Source of the DNA: Thozetella sp. PMI_491 | Taxonomy: Eukaryota; Ascomycota; Sordariomycetes; Chaetosphaeriales; Chaetosphaeriaceae | Direction: 5' to 3' | Length of the DNA stretch: 64,000 nucleotides | Assembly (NCBI GenBank): GCA_021432635.1 | Contig: MU270024.1 | Coordinates: 806,001-870,000, forward strand | Shown: piece after piece, positions 1 through 10,555 of the stretch | Numbering within the stretch: position 1 is the stretch's first letter | Layout of the letters: each line of letters opens with the position of its first letter | Translations under genes and position numbers: made by a program | Notes under the pieces: generated by a model | The model's input: only the letters and a program-made list of their open reading frames with translations | Told to the model about the DNA's origin: nothing | Database searches by the model: none

Positions 1-329
1 AGATTGAAAAGATAGATAATATTTGCTGAGATGGAAAAGGATATATCCCCTCTTCCCCATCTCTTTAAAGGTATTTGGACAGTGCGTAGTAGTTTTATGA
101 ATATCTGGTCTTCATTACCTACATCCAAGGCAATGAGAGGTCCGCGCCGCGAGAGGGACGGGTCCGCCCCGTATCACTACGATTGGCCATAGTCGATGAA
201 AACTAGGCCAATTAGAGAAAATGGATGAATCACGACGACTTGGATTACTACAGGTTGGAGAACTCGCGCTAGATCTAGATGGTACGATCATAATGACATT
301 TCCAAGGGAGCCCAACTCTGGTATTTCGC

Positions 330-984
330 ATCACGTGATCACCTGACGCAAATGAGGTATGAAGATCCTGTCGGTATATTCTTGCTGGTTTATACGATGC
401 CCCTGGGGAAGGACCACTAATGGCCCTAGATGGGGCCCTATGAAGCACCCCTAAACACCTACCTTTGTATGGCTACTCTTAAAAGAAGGCTTAAGGCATT
501 TAGGAAGCTATTCCTCCCCTGGGGATCGTGTGACGTAAATATTACAGCTATCTAAGCCTATCTTGAAGTAAGCCTTGTTAGACTAGTATATTAGGGGCTA
601 TGCTGTATGCTTGTGATGGTGCTGGAAGGCTAGGCGCTTCACTATGTTGACAGGGTTTATGTAGGGCTTCTTGTGAGCCTTCCTACGTGCTTTGATGTAT
701 GCCTTGAGGGTTGCTCTCACAGTTGAACGGCATAACTAGTGGCTAATCCTGCTAGGCGTTGAAAGGGCTTTGAGGCTATCCATACGATTTAGTGTAGCAC
801 ATTGTAATAAGTGCCTGATGGCCCTCTCATCTAGTAATGGGGGCCTACTGCTTCTGGCTTTAGATTTAAAGGTGGTTTCGAGCCTATTGGGCTTCTTTTC
901 GTGCGAGGAGACGATCGTATGGTGGATAGTGGTCTTGCTGTATCCCGTCTGGGCTATAATGGCCCTCTCACTTAAGCCAGCCAT
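330..984 (-). mobile_element. Tc1/mariner-type transposase relic
   Basis: The stretch 984 to 736 encodes an 82-residue N-terminal helix-turn-helix segment (LSERAIIAQTGYSKTTIHHT) of the kind that binds the transposon ends in fungal Tc1/mariner elements. Further along the same strand, in other frames, are recognisable pieces of the catalytic part: a VNIVKRLAF block near 625-660 and an EYTDRIFIPHL block near 349-385. The pieces are separated by stops and frame changes and the end of the DDE domain is not found, so the copy is dead. Terminal inverted repeats were not identified, so the limits are approximate. The family assignment rests on motif recognition. Confidence 0.65.
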
Positions 985-1542
985 GTGGAGGCAGAAAATA
1001 TAGCCCCGCTGGGCTGGGGTAGGCTCCTTATTAAAAATCTTGGAAATGCTGACTATTTTTATGCTATAAATCTAGTTGATCAGTTGAAAATAACTCTTGT
1101 GGGGAGGATTTATGAAGGGGGGGTTATGGTGGTGTGTGTAACGGTGGCTTGTATGAGGGCTGAAAGTGGTCCGATACTTTTTAGACCCGATTGTACAAAA
1201 CTAAATATGGAGCAAGTTTACAGGGCACGCAGGGGCACACTATTTATTGTTGACTGCATGCTCGGCCACCGCATAACCAGTCGCAGTGCGTGTCTACAGC
1301 CAAGCTCTTGAGTGGCGTCGTTCAGCTGGGTGCTTTCACGGCAGGGCGCTAAGCTGTTGGCCGAGGCTGAGGCCAATCAATTAGCTGCTTGTCCACAGCG
1401 AACTGGGGCCTAAAGCTCACTGCGCAGTATATAACTAGCCTTCGGCTCGAATAACTAAAGCGGAGCTTACGCGGTCAGGCCGCGGAGGACGATTTATTAC
1501 TTTAACCAGCGTTTTTCCACCCAACGACTGAATGCTGCAAGC
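985..1542. other. Gene-free stretch upstream of the first gene
   Basis: No credible coding sequence. The part nearest the transposase relic may be its outer flank. The last 100 bases should hold the promoter and leader of the gene starting at 1543. Confidence 0.5.
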
Positions 1543-3729
1543 ATGGGCCGGATCTCGGACAACTTCAAGGCCAAAGCCTTCTCATGGCTCTCGGCTTTGT
1601 TCGCTTTTTCTGTCGCGCTTGCATGCTATTTTTATGTCCAAATAGTCCTCATCAATGAAGCGCCGCCTCCCAACTTTCTGCAGCTCAGCCCGGGCCGTAC
1701 CATCCTTGTGGTAAACGTCTTTGCTCATATTGTCGCATTCTTGATCTGGGGCCAGATTAGCGCCTCCCTCGAGGCCTGGCGATGGGCTCTCGCCTCGAGG
1801 CAGAAGGAGGGCCTGTCGCTCGGCTCATTCCTCGCCCTCAGCAGAGCCGTCGGACCGCTAGCGGTCGCTTCGCTGATACTGCTCCCCCGTCCCGGCCCTC
1901 ACTTGTTTTACTGCCTCAAGAGGTTTGTCGCACGCACCACCGTTCAGTCCAGTCCCCTGCCGTTTTAGTTGTCACTGTTTGCCAACTTCACCCCTGGTCA
2001 GGCTGTCCTTCATGGGCTTGGCGTGGGTGCTCGGAATTGTCCTGACGAGTAAGTCGGCTCAGACGGCCGCGTGGATTCCAACCCCGCCCCCGCCCCCCAT
2101 TTCTCCCCAATGCTGACAAAAGAGCTGCACAGGCAGTGTCGAGTTCAAAAACATTTACACCCCGACAGGGCAGCAGGAGGCGGCCGTCTACGCCGGCTTA
2201 TCTCCAGTCTCCGAAGACCTGTTGCACGCCCTGTTCAATTCGACCATCTCCGCCTCGCTCACGTCCTTCTTCTTCATGGGCCTGAGCTACAGTCTCCTGT
2301 CCGACAATCGCTTTTCAGTGCCAATCCAGCCTGTTTCGTGCAGCGGTCCTAGCTGTTCGTCCTTTTTCCTCCCCGGCGGCGCGCCGTGGATCCGGCGGCA
2401 GGATGACGGGAGCATGCTCTTCAACTCCAGTGGCCAGGACTGGGACTACAAGGAGGCCGTTTTGGTTAACAATGCGCCTGGTTACCACCTCGAGTTCTAT
2501 CCGCCTCCCGACGGATGGAGTTTTGACACGGCGGCCGACTGTGCGGCGTATGGACAGACAGAGAAGGAAGGACTGTATGTTTGTTTGGCAAACCATGGCA
2601 CAGACCTCATCGCCGGTGAGTGTGCAGCACTGGGGACTTGAGAAAAGGTGTGAGACGAGCATTGTGCTGACATTTTTGCCTCCCCCCCCCCCTTAAAAAA
2701 GGCTGGAGTGTCTGCCCCTGGGACATTTACTACGGCGTCGGCTGCTTCAATGACACATCGTGGCAAGACCAGATTGACCAGACGACCACCATGACAATCC
2801 AAAGACGCAATGCCACAGTGGCATACAGCGGAGCCAACTTCACCATCTTGTCCATGGAGTCTGTGTCTGAGCCCGAAACGGTTGCCGTGGCAGCCCAACT
2901 CGGCAGGTTCGCCATCTCCGAGATCCTGGCACCAATACCCCAGTCACTCAACGTGTCGAACGCCAACTGGACCAACACGGCGATGATATCTAGCATCCAC
3001 TACGAGATCGGAATGGCACTCCGGTTATACAAGCTTCTCTACCCAGATTTTCAAGCTCCACCGCTGGGGTTCCTGTACAATTACCTGTCGATTCCCTTCC
3101 AGTGTTCAACCGGCATTTACTACGTCACGGGAAACATTCCCCCCAACCTCAAGACCAGCGCCACCATTGTCACGCTCGTCTACCGCGCCATTGCGGCGCC
3201 GTGGGTGCTGACCGTGTACGGGGCCATAGCCCTATTCCTCAGCCTGTGGGCCATGGCGGTCCTGGCCCTGGCCTGCATCTACGGGGCGGAAATACCGAGC
3301 GCGACCAGGTACGCCGAGCTCGATATAATCTCGAGTCAGCCAGCAGAGCCAGGCAAAGGCTTCGAGGTGGCGCCAAGGCCGGACAACATTGATCTCGGTC
3401 GGCTGCCACAGGGAAGGCTCGACCAAGGGGGGGTGTGGAATCGAATTCGAGGCTGGGCTGCGGGAAATCGCGGTGTTCTTGAGCTGATTAGCCATCGGAG
3501 GATCCAGTTTGGCCATGCGAGTGTTGCCGACAAGACGGAATCCGGGTACACCACCCGCACCTTTATCACGACCGAGGAGTACGCCGGCAGCGAGAAGGAG
3601 CCTCTCCAAACGCCCGCTGATCCTGAAGGCCCTGGCAATACCGGGGACGAGGATGCGACCGACGCTAGTACAATGTCGTTGGCATCCGGGACTACTAGAC
3701 ACGCGCCTGTAAGATGGTCGACACGATAG
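1543..3729 (+). CDS. Multi-pass membrane protein of unknown function, four exons
   Basis: Proposed exons 1543-1922, 1969-2048, 2133-2615 and 2702-3729 join in frame to 656 residues. All three introns have GT-AG ends, and the first two are short. The N-terminal third holds about four hydrophobic segments, including one near residues 15-35 and one near 53-72. A large central part is rich in N-glycosylation sequons and cysteines and is probably extracytoplasmic. One strong membrane span (VLTVYGAIALFLSLWAMAVL) follows, then a hydrophilic acidic tail of about 150 residues, probably cytosolic. The layout matches uncharacterised fungal membrane proteins, but I do not recognise a named family. It converges on the esterase relic, with the two stop codons about 36 bases apart. 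The second intron uses the acceptor that keeps the frame. Confidence 0.75.
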
Positions 3730-3765
3730 TATCCCCCTAGTTACTAGTATCACAGGGCTAAAAAA

Positions 3766-4196
3766 CTACAAACCCCCGGTTAGACAAGGAGCTTCTGTAG
3801 ATATCCCCTCTCGCCGTCGGGGAAGCCAAGGGGGGGCCGTTTCGATCATATCCGAGGTCTTCTCCTTTGCCTCGTTCATCAGTGCCTCGTGCAGTCGATC
3901 AATTCGACGTCCAATCCCTCCCCTTTGAGCGTTTGGGCGACACTGCGCACAACGTCTGAGTACGATTTAGTTCTCTCAGCACTGCGTACTATAGTACGAG
4001 CCTTTTCGGCGTCCCATTGAGTCCGGCCGGTCTCGTCCAGCGGCGGAAGCGTTACCAGGAGGACCTTCGGTTTGTGCGCCTGGATGTTGGGATGCTGGAC
4101 AATCTCGGCTAGGTTTTCCTTAAACTGTTCTAAGGGAGTGTGTTGTTTGCTGCCCGGGACGCGGATACATGCGTCGTTCGCGTCCACAAGGACAAT
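3766..4196 (-). pseudogene. Truncated SGNH/GDSL esterase (IAH1-like) remnant
   Basis: The reading from 4196 down to about 3885 matches the second half of isoamyl-acetate-hydrolysing-esterase-like SGNH hydrolases. It contains ANDA (block III region), QHTPLEQFKENL, and VLLVTLPPLDE. A pyrimidine-rich splice acceptor (ctttgcag) lies at 4197-4204, so an upstream exon existed. The first half, with the GDS nucleophile motif, is absent; a MITE begins about 50 bases upstream. Near 3889 the frame shifts by one base: the homologous reading (LHEALMNEAKEK) continues in a neighbouring frame to a stop at 3766-3768. The gene is therefore 5'-truncated and frameshifted, and no active enzyme is expected. Confidence 0.7.
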
Positions 4197-4250
4197 CTGC
4201 AAAGCGGTCAATATCGGACAGTCGTTAACTGGACATCTATATACTATACT

Positions 4251-4878
4251 AGCGTATTCGGACCCACTAAACCGGGTATTCGGACCCCCCACCCACAATG
4301 CTAGACTAGATGCAGTTGGAGTGGCTCCCAGCCATTTTACCAGCCATATCCCCCACAAAATATTTGATCGCATATATCGCTGGTGGCAAGTTTACACTAA
4401 TGGCATAAACAGTATAATTTATGGTGTTTTGAATAGAAACAGCATACTAGAGTGAATTTAGCTGCGAGGGGAGATTTCTGAATGAAGTGATAAAAAAACC
4501 GCCGTTGAGCGCCAGATTGCCAGCTCTAGGGAGAGGATCTACAGTAATAGCTATGTTGAGAGAGCATACAGCTGGTGAACAGTATAATATCAAGGAAAAC
4601 ACCCTATAAGTTTTTTCCTTTACTAAAAACTATCCCATTATAGCTTCGTTTCCACGGCAGCCAGCGTGCTTGGCGCGCCGATGGCCCCGAGCGCAGCTGT
4701 TCATCCGCGTTTTCACCGGCATAAAACGATTACATTATGAGCACAAGCGATATATGTGATTGAATATTTTGTAAAAAAAATGTGGCTGATAACATGGCTG
4801 GGAGCCAGTCCAGCTGCATCTAGTCTAGCATTGTGGGTGGGGGGTCCGAATACCCGATTTAGGGGGTCAGAATACGCT
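4251..4878. mobile_element. MITE with about 130-bp terminal inverted repeats
   Basis: Bases 4251-4385 and 4744-4878 are inverted copies of each other at roughly 85-90% by eye. Both start AGCGTATTC and carry the same block (GGGTATTCGGACCCCCCACC). The element is about 628 bp with no coding capacity inside, which fits a non-autonomous DNA transposon of MITE type. The long TIR and the repeated GTATTCGGACC sub-motif within each end are distinctive. No clear target-site duplication is visible. It sits beside the truncated SGNH esterase and may have taken part in breaking it. Confidence 0.8.
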
Positions 4879-5752
4879 GGTGGGTTTCCATGACATTCTT
4901 CTCCCCTGGCAGTCAGCAAGTGGCGACTGTTTGGTAATTCTTGGCGAGATATCGAAGGGAACCGAGACTTGAATGGGGAGACAGTCTCAGCTATTCATGA
5001 GCCGGAACCCGCTATACTCTCCAGTCTGGGCATCTGGGTACAAGGGGATAGTTTACACGCCAGACCTGCATCACCGCCACTCTCCTCTACTGATTGCGCA
5101 GCCTGAAGAGGCGCTATGGTGTTATCGTTGGAGGGGCTGGAACGCGGTACGAACAATTTTTGGTCAGGAAAGGCGTAGGTAGATTTTGTGCAATGGTGCG
5201 ATAAGTGATTTTTTTTTACCTCGAAGCGTGGTTACGCTTTCTGTTACTTGCTATGTTTTGAACCTAATAGAAAGTGGAATGTATGTCGGTGTTAACCAGA
5301 TGGTGTCTTTCTTATATCTCTTTAAAGTCTTAAGATTACGATCGTCGGATTTTTATAACTTGACAGACTGGTTGTGAGGACATTTTATGAAAGAATGCTT
5401 CAAAGTATAAATTTAGATATACCTTGCTAGTATGAAGTAACATGATCTTGAGAAAACTGTTATGAGGGTTGTCTGAGACATATCAGGGATGATGACGACA
5501 CTATGCTTACACGGGTCAAGGTAAATCGGTGCTTCATTCCATAGGCGTTATAAATCCTGGCCTGATCGTCCCGTTGAAAGAACCTTAAATATGAACCTTC
5601 AGAGAATGCTAGACTAAATGTAAACTAACATCTATCTTATATAAACCTCCACAGTCCCCAGCCGCAAAGCACCTAAGGCCTCTGCCATAACACAGCATAG
5701 CATAGCCCAACATTCTTCTTCTTTACCAACCTTGATCCTCACAGCTGCAATA
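4879..5752. other. Gene-free stretch
   Basis: AT-rich DNA with only short unsupported reading frames. The missing front half of the esterase was searched for here and not found. The last about 100 bases, just before 5753, look like a leader for the small secreted protein. Confidence 0.5.
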
Positions 5753-6178
5753 ATGCATTTCATTGCGGCCGCAACTATAATGACTCTAATTTCTGGCACT
5801 TATGCCAGCGTCTTAGACTCTAATGCCAGAAACGACTATATTGGTAGCTTTGATACATTTACCGATTCCAAATGCAGCGAGGGGAGAACTACAATAAGTG
5901 TCCCTAACGATGACAAAAAAACCTTGCCATTTGATGTGCGATCCATCAAGAGTAATCTTCCTAAGAAATGCTCTGGTGAGTCTCTTTGCACAATTTGTTA
6001 TACTCCCAAGGCACGCCGAGATGAACTAATTGTTAAATTGGTCCTAGTTCTTTTTCAGACTCCGGGCGACAACAGTCGCCGCGGCCGTAAACTGGCTATT
6101 GGTGGCAATACTGTGCCATGCTGGCATCTTGACGCGTCTCAGGGGGTGGAGTACGAAAATCCCAGGTGCAAATCTTAA
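5753..6178 (+). CDS. Small secreted protein, gene model uncertain
   Basis: The ATG at 5753 begins a 141-residue reading frame with a clear signal peptide (MHFIAAATIMTLISGTYA), then a cysteine-containing mature part ending in a cysteine close to the stop. Small size, a signal peptide and a few cysteines are typical of secreted fungal proteins; I recognise no family. There is a good intron candidate starting at GTGAGT near 5972 and ending TTTTTCAG at 6058. Removing it shifts the frame and stops after about ten residues, so either the intron is retained, the true splice differs, or the protein is about 85 residues. An isolated gene with a normal-looking leader. Confidence 0.45.
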   Translation: MHFIAAATIMTLISGTYASVLDSNARNDYIGSFDTFTDSKCSEGRTTISVPNDDKKTLPFDVRSIKSNLPKKCSGESLCTICYTPKARRDELIVKLVLVLFQTPGDNSRRGRKLAIGGNTVPCWHLDASQGVEYENPRCKS

Positions 6179-6698
6179 ACCGCAGCCTTAAGCTAGACGC
6201 AATATCGACCTACGAGTATATGCTGGGTTATTATTGTTATTAGTATTGCTTAATATTTTTTTCGAAGTTGCCGCTCTCCTTCTGACAAGAAGTAAAAAGT
6301 CTTCGGAAGGTTAACCCGGCTGGTTTTTAGGAAATTGGAAGGCCGACAATTGCTACTTACTAGGGTTAATAAGGGATACATAAATAGTATCTTGAAGCTA
6401 ATCTGTTTAAAACTAGCTCAATATATTAGTATAAGAGGAGGTATATTTCTGTTTGGCGAGAGAAAGATTTTGGAAGATGATTTTGCTAGTAACTGTTAAC
6501 GCGGTAGCGCTGCTCACGCTATCCAGGGCGCCTTTGTATTTATTACATATAACTAGTTAATAGAATTATTTAGGTTACTGTTGCAGAGTTACTCTTGACA
6601 TGATAGCGGTACACTATCTTGGTCCTTAGGCTCCCTATCAGTATTACTTGGAGCTACGTCGCCCACTGTAACGTATACTGTGATTATGGTGCTGAATT
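6179..6698. other. Gene-free stretch
   Basis: AT-rich spacer between two gene ends. Nothing recognisable. Confidence 0.6.
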
Positions 6699-8534
6699 TT
6701 AGCCTGCATATTTTGAGGTCATACATATCTGACCAACTCTTTCCCTCTCACTACTGGTACCGGCATGGCGTATTGGTTCTATCTCCGCTCTTGGGTCCGG
6801 ACGGTTCGTCTTATCCCCCCACCACATCTTCCCATCCTTACTAGCGTCCCAGTCATCTATCAGGTCCGCAATGGTTTGGAGATGGTCCCAAGCCACCGGT
6901 TGTGGTCCCTTTGGCTTCCTGAGGGCCAGGAATGTCGTGAAGAGCGCCATAAAAGCCGCGCATACCGCGTAAATAACCAGTCGGGACCCAATCATGGTGA
7001 CACCTATACCAAACTTCTTAGTAGGTACGTCAATCCCTTGGTCCTCCATTACCACCTGTGGCAGCACACTCTGGCCGATGATCCAATGCAAGACCGCCTT
7101 GGCGACAAACAGAATGACATTGGACCAACTCGTAGCGGCTGTATAAAGAGAGACTGATCGGTACGTGGCCCCCTTCTTCTTCGTTGCCTCTCGCCAGGCT
7201 TCCTCATCGCGGGATAGGTTTACAAACAGCTCTGCACAGTGCAGACCAGTGGTCTGTATTGCCTGGACGAGCGTGATGAAAAAGAGAGCCAGGACCATCT
7301 CTGTTTCGTAAGAGAAAACCGTGTCGGAGGTTCGGCTGTCATTCTCGGCCGGGGTCATGGCTAGGCGGACCGAGTTGTACGAAGTTGACTCCCAGCTCCA
7401 CTGTGACTTGTGTCGGTCGACAGACAGGTTCATTCCTTTAGCCAGTTGAGTAACAATGATGGGCCACGCTGCCGCAAGCACAGCCAACGACCAGAGAAGG
7501 ACGACCACGTAGCGCACTGCTTTGTGTGCCTTCCACGCGTTGCGCTGCCACGCAACGGGGTACACACCTTTGGCAGCGTTCTGTCCATCCTTGGCACCTG
7601 ACTGGTGTATGGAACACAAGCAACGGCCGTCCCTGTGGGCGATCAAGCCCCGCTGCATTGCAGCCAATGCTGAATTGAGGGGGTTGCTGCTCCATGTTGG
7701 GATGCTAGTGTGTCCGAACTTGTTCACTCTTCTCCGCGACGCGAGAATCCATGCCGCAATGGCAACCTGAACAGCAATCCCAATGGCTAGTCCAATGAGC
7801 GCGACGGGATTTACCAACGCCACCTGGACCTTTGAAATGGGACCGAAGAAGTGGGTGATGGGGCCGTAGGTTTCCCCTGGCATCAAGAATAGTATGCTTG
7901 TGGAGCCATAGCACAAGATCAGGGATGCCAGAGACAAGGCATTCACCCACCACTGGTTAGGCCGGCTATGCCTCGAGCTGGTGAAGAGCCTGATGTTTGT
8001 GTTGAAGTGCAGACGGCCCTCGTCGAAAAGAGCCCAGCGCAGAGAGACTGCGTGCACGAAAGCAACGCTGTCCGTGACCAATGTGAGTATGACATTGATA
8101 ACAAGGAGGATGACGTCGAGTGCCACGGACGCAGTGGAGACGCCGCCAACCGCCGAGCCAGGTGCGAGCCTGAGAGCCGCGAGATGCGTGTCAGGATTCT
8201 TGGCGATAATGTAAACGGATATGTCGACGCAGAGGACCAAAATGACGGTGCCAGATACGACGGCGATGACGCATGCAGTATGGGTCTTGGGTGAAACATC
8301 AATGGCAGGGAGATGGCTGGTGTCGACCGACTTGCGATCATCCATCGGCTCTTCATTTCTTTCGGGCGAGGGCGTCTCTATGAAGTGACCCGGGCTAAAA
8401 ATATCTTGTAAATGACCGGGTAGGAAAGCTGTAGTAGGGCGATAGCCTGGATTGGTGCTTGGGCTGAGGCTAGATTCCTGGGTTCTTATATAAACCGACC
8501 TCACCGACTTGAAAGACAAAAAATGACCTTCCAT
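6699..8534 (-). CDS. Eight-span membrane protein of unknown function
   Basis: Single exon, 611 residues from an ATG at 8534. An in-frame ATG at 8345 (MDDRKSVDTS) is an alternative start, because the first 63 residues are polar and low in conservation signals. About eight hydrophobic segments are visible, for example CVIAVVSGTVILVLCVD (about residue 88), VALDVILLVINVILTLV (about 136), VALIGLAIGIAVQVAIAAW (about 243), and a C-terminal pair. A long hydrophilic loop lies between spans four and five, with a charged C-terminal tail. The pattern matches large uncharacterised membrane protein families of Pezizomycotina. No transporter signature was seen. The open frame, even coding quality and absence of breaks suggest a functional gene. 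Confidence 0.75.
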   Translation of the reverse strand: MEGHFLSFKSVRSVYIRTQESSLSPSTNPGYRPTTAFLPGHLQDIFSPGHFIETPSPERNEEPMDDRKSVDTSHLPAIDVSPKTHTACVIAVVSGTVILVLCVDISVYIIAKNPDTHLAALRLAPGSAVGGVSTASVALDVILLVINVILTLVTDSVAFVHAVSLRWALFDEGRLHFNTNIRLFTSSRHSRPNQWWVNALSLASLILCYGSTSILFLMPGETYGPITHFFGPISKVQVALVNPVALIGLAIGIAVQVAIAAWILASRRRVNKFGHTSIPTWSSNPLNSALAAMQRGLIAHRDGRCLCSIHQSGAKDGQNAAKGVYPVAWQRNAWKAHKAVRYVVVLLWSLAVLAAAWPIIVTQLAKGMNLSVDRHKSQWSWESTSYNSVRLAMTPAENDSRTSDTVFSYETEMVLALFFITLVQAIQTTGLHCAELFVNLSRDEEAWREATKKKGATYRSVSLYTAATSWSNVILFVAKAVLHWIIGQSVLPQVVMEDQGIDVPTKKFGIGVTMIGSRLVIYAVCAAFMALFTTFLALRKPKGPQPVAWDHLQTIADLIDDWDASKDGKMWWGDKTNRPDPRAEIEPIRHAGTSSERERVGQICMTSKYAG

Positions 8535-9811
8535 TCAGCCACAATCTACTGAACGTCACTTACTCGTACGAATATACATCTTACCACACTGTTTGGCGCA
8601 TTGCGGTCAAAAGATGGGCCTCAGCCTCAGCTCCGTGCTCTGTAAAGATGTGCTGTCAGCTGTCTGCGAGTCACTAATAGCCGTAACCAATGGAAAATTG
8701 ACCAAAGGGTTCGGTTCTGCGTCGGTTGATTAGGTCCCTGCAATATTGTGTAACTCTACCTTCGCAAACTAAAATTTTCATTTGCCTTGTGTCCCCATAC
8801 TCAAAACAACTAGGCACGATGGGACCACGGCGTGGGGGCTTTTACGTGATTATGACCTAATACAGACTTCTTTCGTGCTCGTAACTTAGCCGAACATGAC
8901 AGGTGGTAAGCTCCGAGCCAGCCTTGCGTTTGAACCCGCGATGATACCGGCAGCGCTTTCGAAAAGACTTTCTATGATGTCAGTTTGCCTTTAATCCTCA
9001 GTCTGGCGGCACTTGGGGAGCTGGGAAAAAGCCGACTTCGCTGCACGCCAGAGTTCGAGGGTGTAGATTCAAAAGGTTGGACAGTATGAAAGTGATTTAA
9101 AGCACTTCATGGATCCCAGAGATTTGACTTGGAAGCATCTCGGACGAATACGACCTAATATAGGTGCAAATGTTCACGTGCGCAGGTAGATCTTATACCT
9201 TGGTTCCGCGCTTTGTCGTACGATGGCTATACGACGTTCATGTCATAGTCACTAGCCTAGCGCGCGCTTATACTGGTATTACAGCATCATCCTGCAATAC
9301 CGAACCTGACGGGAAGTTCTGAGTTGTTGCCGGTATATGTCAGTCATTTGGGTGTTGCTACGAAACACATTGTGAAGCCGGTAGACGCGATTTGGATGAG
9401 GCAGATGCTCTTGGCGATACATTATTGACCGGAAAGACTGCCGAAGCGATCGACACTGCCCTAGGTCGATCCGACCTGTAAGTATCGACGGCAGAAAGTG
9501 CGACCTACATGCCACGAGACTCCCCCGGACAGGCCCCCAGTTACAAAGTGAATAGCCAAAAGTGAGACCGAGATACAGCACGTAGTGCAACGCTCCATTT
9601 AACTTATTTCTTCGCTTCTCAGATGACAGTAAAATACTATATTTATGGGCAAGATATGGAAAATAGCTGTTGAAGCGAAACTCTGACTCGTGTTTTATGC
9701 CCGCCCCTCAGCGACCTAAAGGAGAGAAATCTCTCAGTGACATCGACTAGATTTGCAAGCACCATTTGCTTAGTTATCATGTCTTAATATATATATATAT
9801 ATATTAAAGGC
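8535..9811. other. Gene-free stretch
   Basis: About 1.3 kb without a convincing gene. A 103-codon open frame at 9279-9590 (minus) has no domain, signal or family character and is probably chance. Confidence 0.5.
9787..9804. repeat. AT dinucleotide microsatellite
   Basis: Short uninterrupted run of alternating T and A beside the 3' end of a coding relic. Confidence 0.9.
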
Positions 9812-10330
9812 TTAGTTGAGAGCAGCATTGATCGCTCGAGCAACATCCCGAGCCTGTTGAGCGAAAAGCACCGACTTCCAGTAATTCATCAAAATTGACA
9901 CGCGATTTACACCGTCAACAATGTATATGAAAATTGCATACAGGGTCTGTTAGCATACCGCAGAGAATCGAACACGGGCAAAACTTGGTTCTTATCTCAC
10001 GTGAGGTGGGGAGTGCTCATGAGCTTTACATCTGGAAAGTCGACCTGTAGCTGATGGAGCAAGGAGGCTAGCGTCAATTATGGAGCCAACCATTAGAGCC
10101 TGCCGACGTCATTTCACTACGGGTTAAACGGGCGAGTGCATAAAACCAGTTAATTATGATACTTGTGGTCTTACCCGTAGTGTAGAATGTGGAGGGCACG
10201 GTGCCTTGGTAAGCCGCAAAACGGGCTAGTTGGGCTGTAAACACCCCGATGCCATCTACTCCTATAGGTACCTTTGTTGCCAAGCCGGCTGGTAGAATTT
10301 TTATACCTAAGCGTACTGCACAGCCCACTC
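9812..10330 (-). pseudogene. Broken coding remnant, possibly condensation/acyltransferase-like
   Basis: From about 9961 down to a stop at 9812 there is a coherent reading of some 48 codons ending in AQQARDVARAINAALN, resembling the C-terminal helix of fungal condensation/acyltransferase domains. Upstream on the same strand, LASLLHQLQ appears in another frame near 10030-10075, and an 84-codon open frame lies at 10074-10328. The blocks are in different frames and too close together for an intact domain, so this is a deleted and frameshifted remnant. The condensation-domain reading is weak; a different acyltransferase or unrelated protein is possible. Confidence 0.3.
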
Positions 10331-10555
10331 CATACGATGATACCCTGTCCTGCTGTGGATCTTTAGATTACTGGGCGGCTGCTGCCTGACCATGCATTGC
10401 GCCCGAGGCCCCCAACTCAGGCGTGCGAAGTTGAAAATGGAGTGCGTCTTCCCGCGGAGGCCTCAGGACGTATACCGAAAAAGCACAGCTGCATCCGTGG
10501 TTGAGACTTTGTTTTACGAAATCCTCTAATGAAATTTCGCAGACTTCCCTAGAAA

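Noticed and set aside
9279-9590. 103-codon open frame on the minus strand
   Set aside because: No signal peptide, domain, or coding-like composition; no sign of a gene around it.
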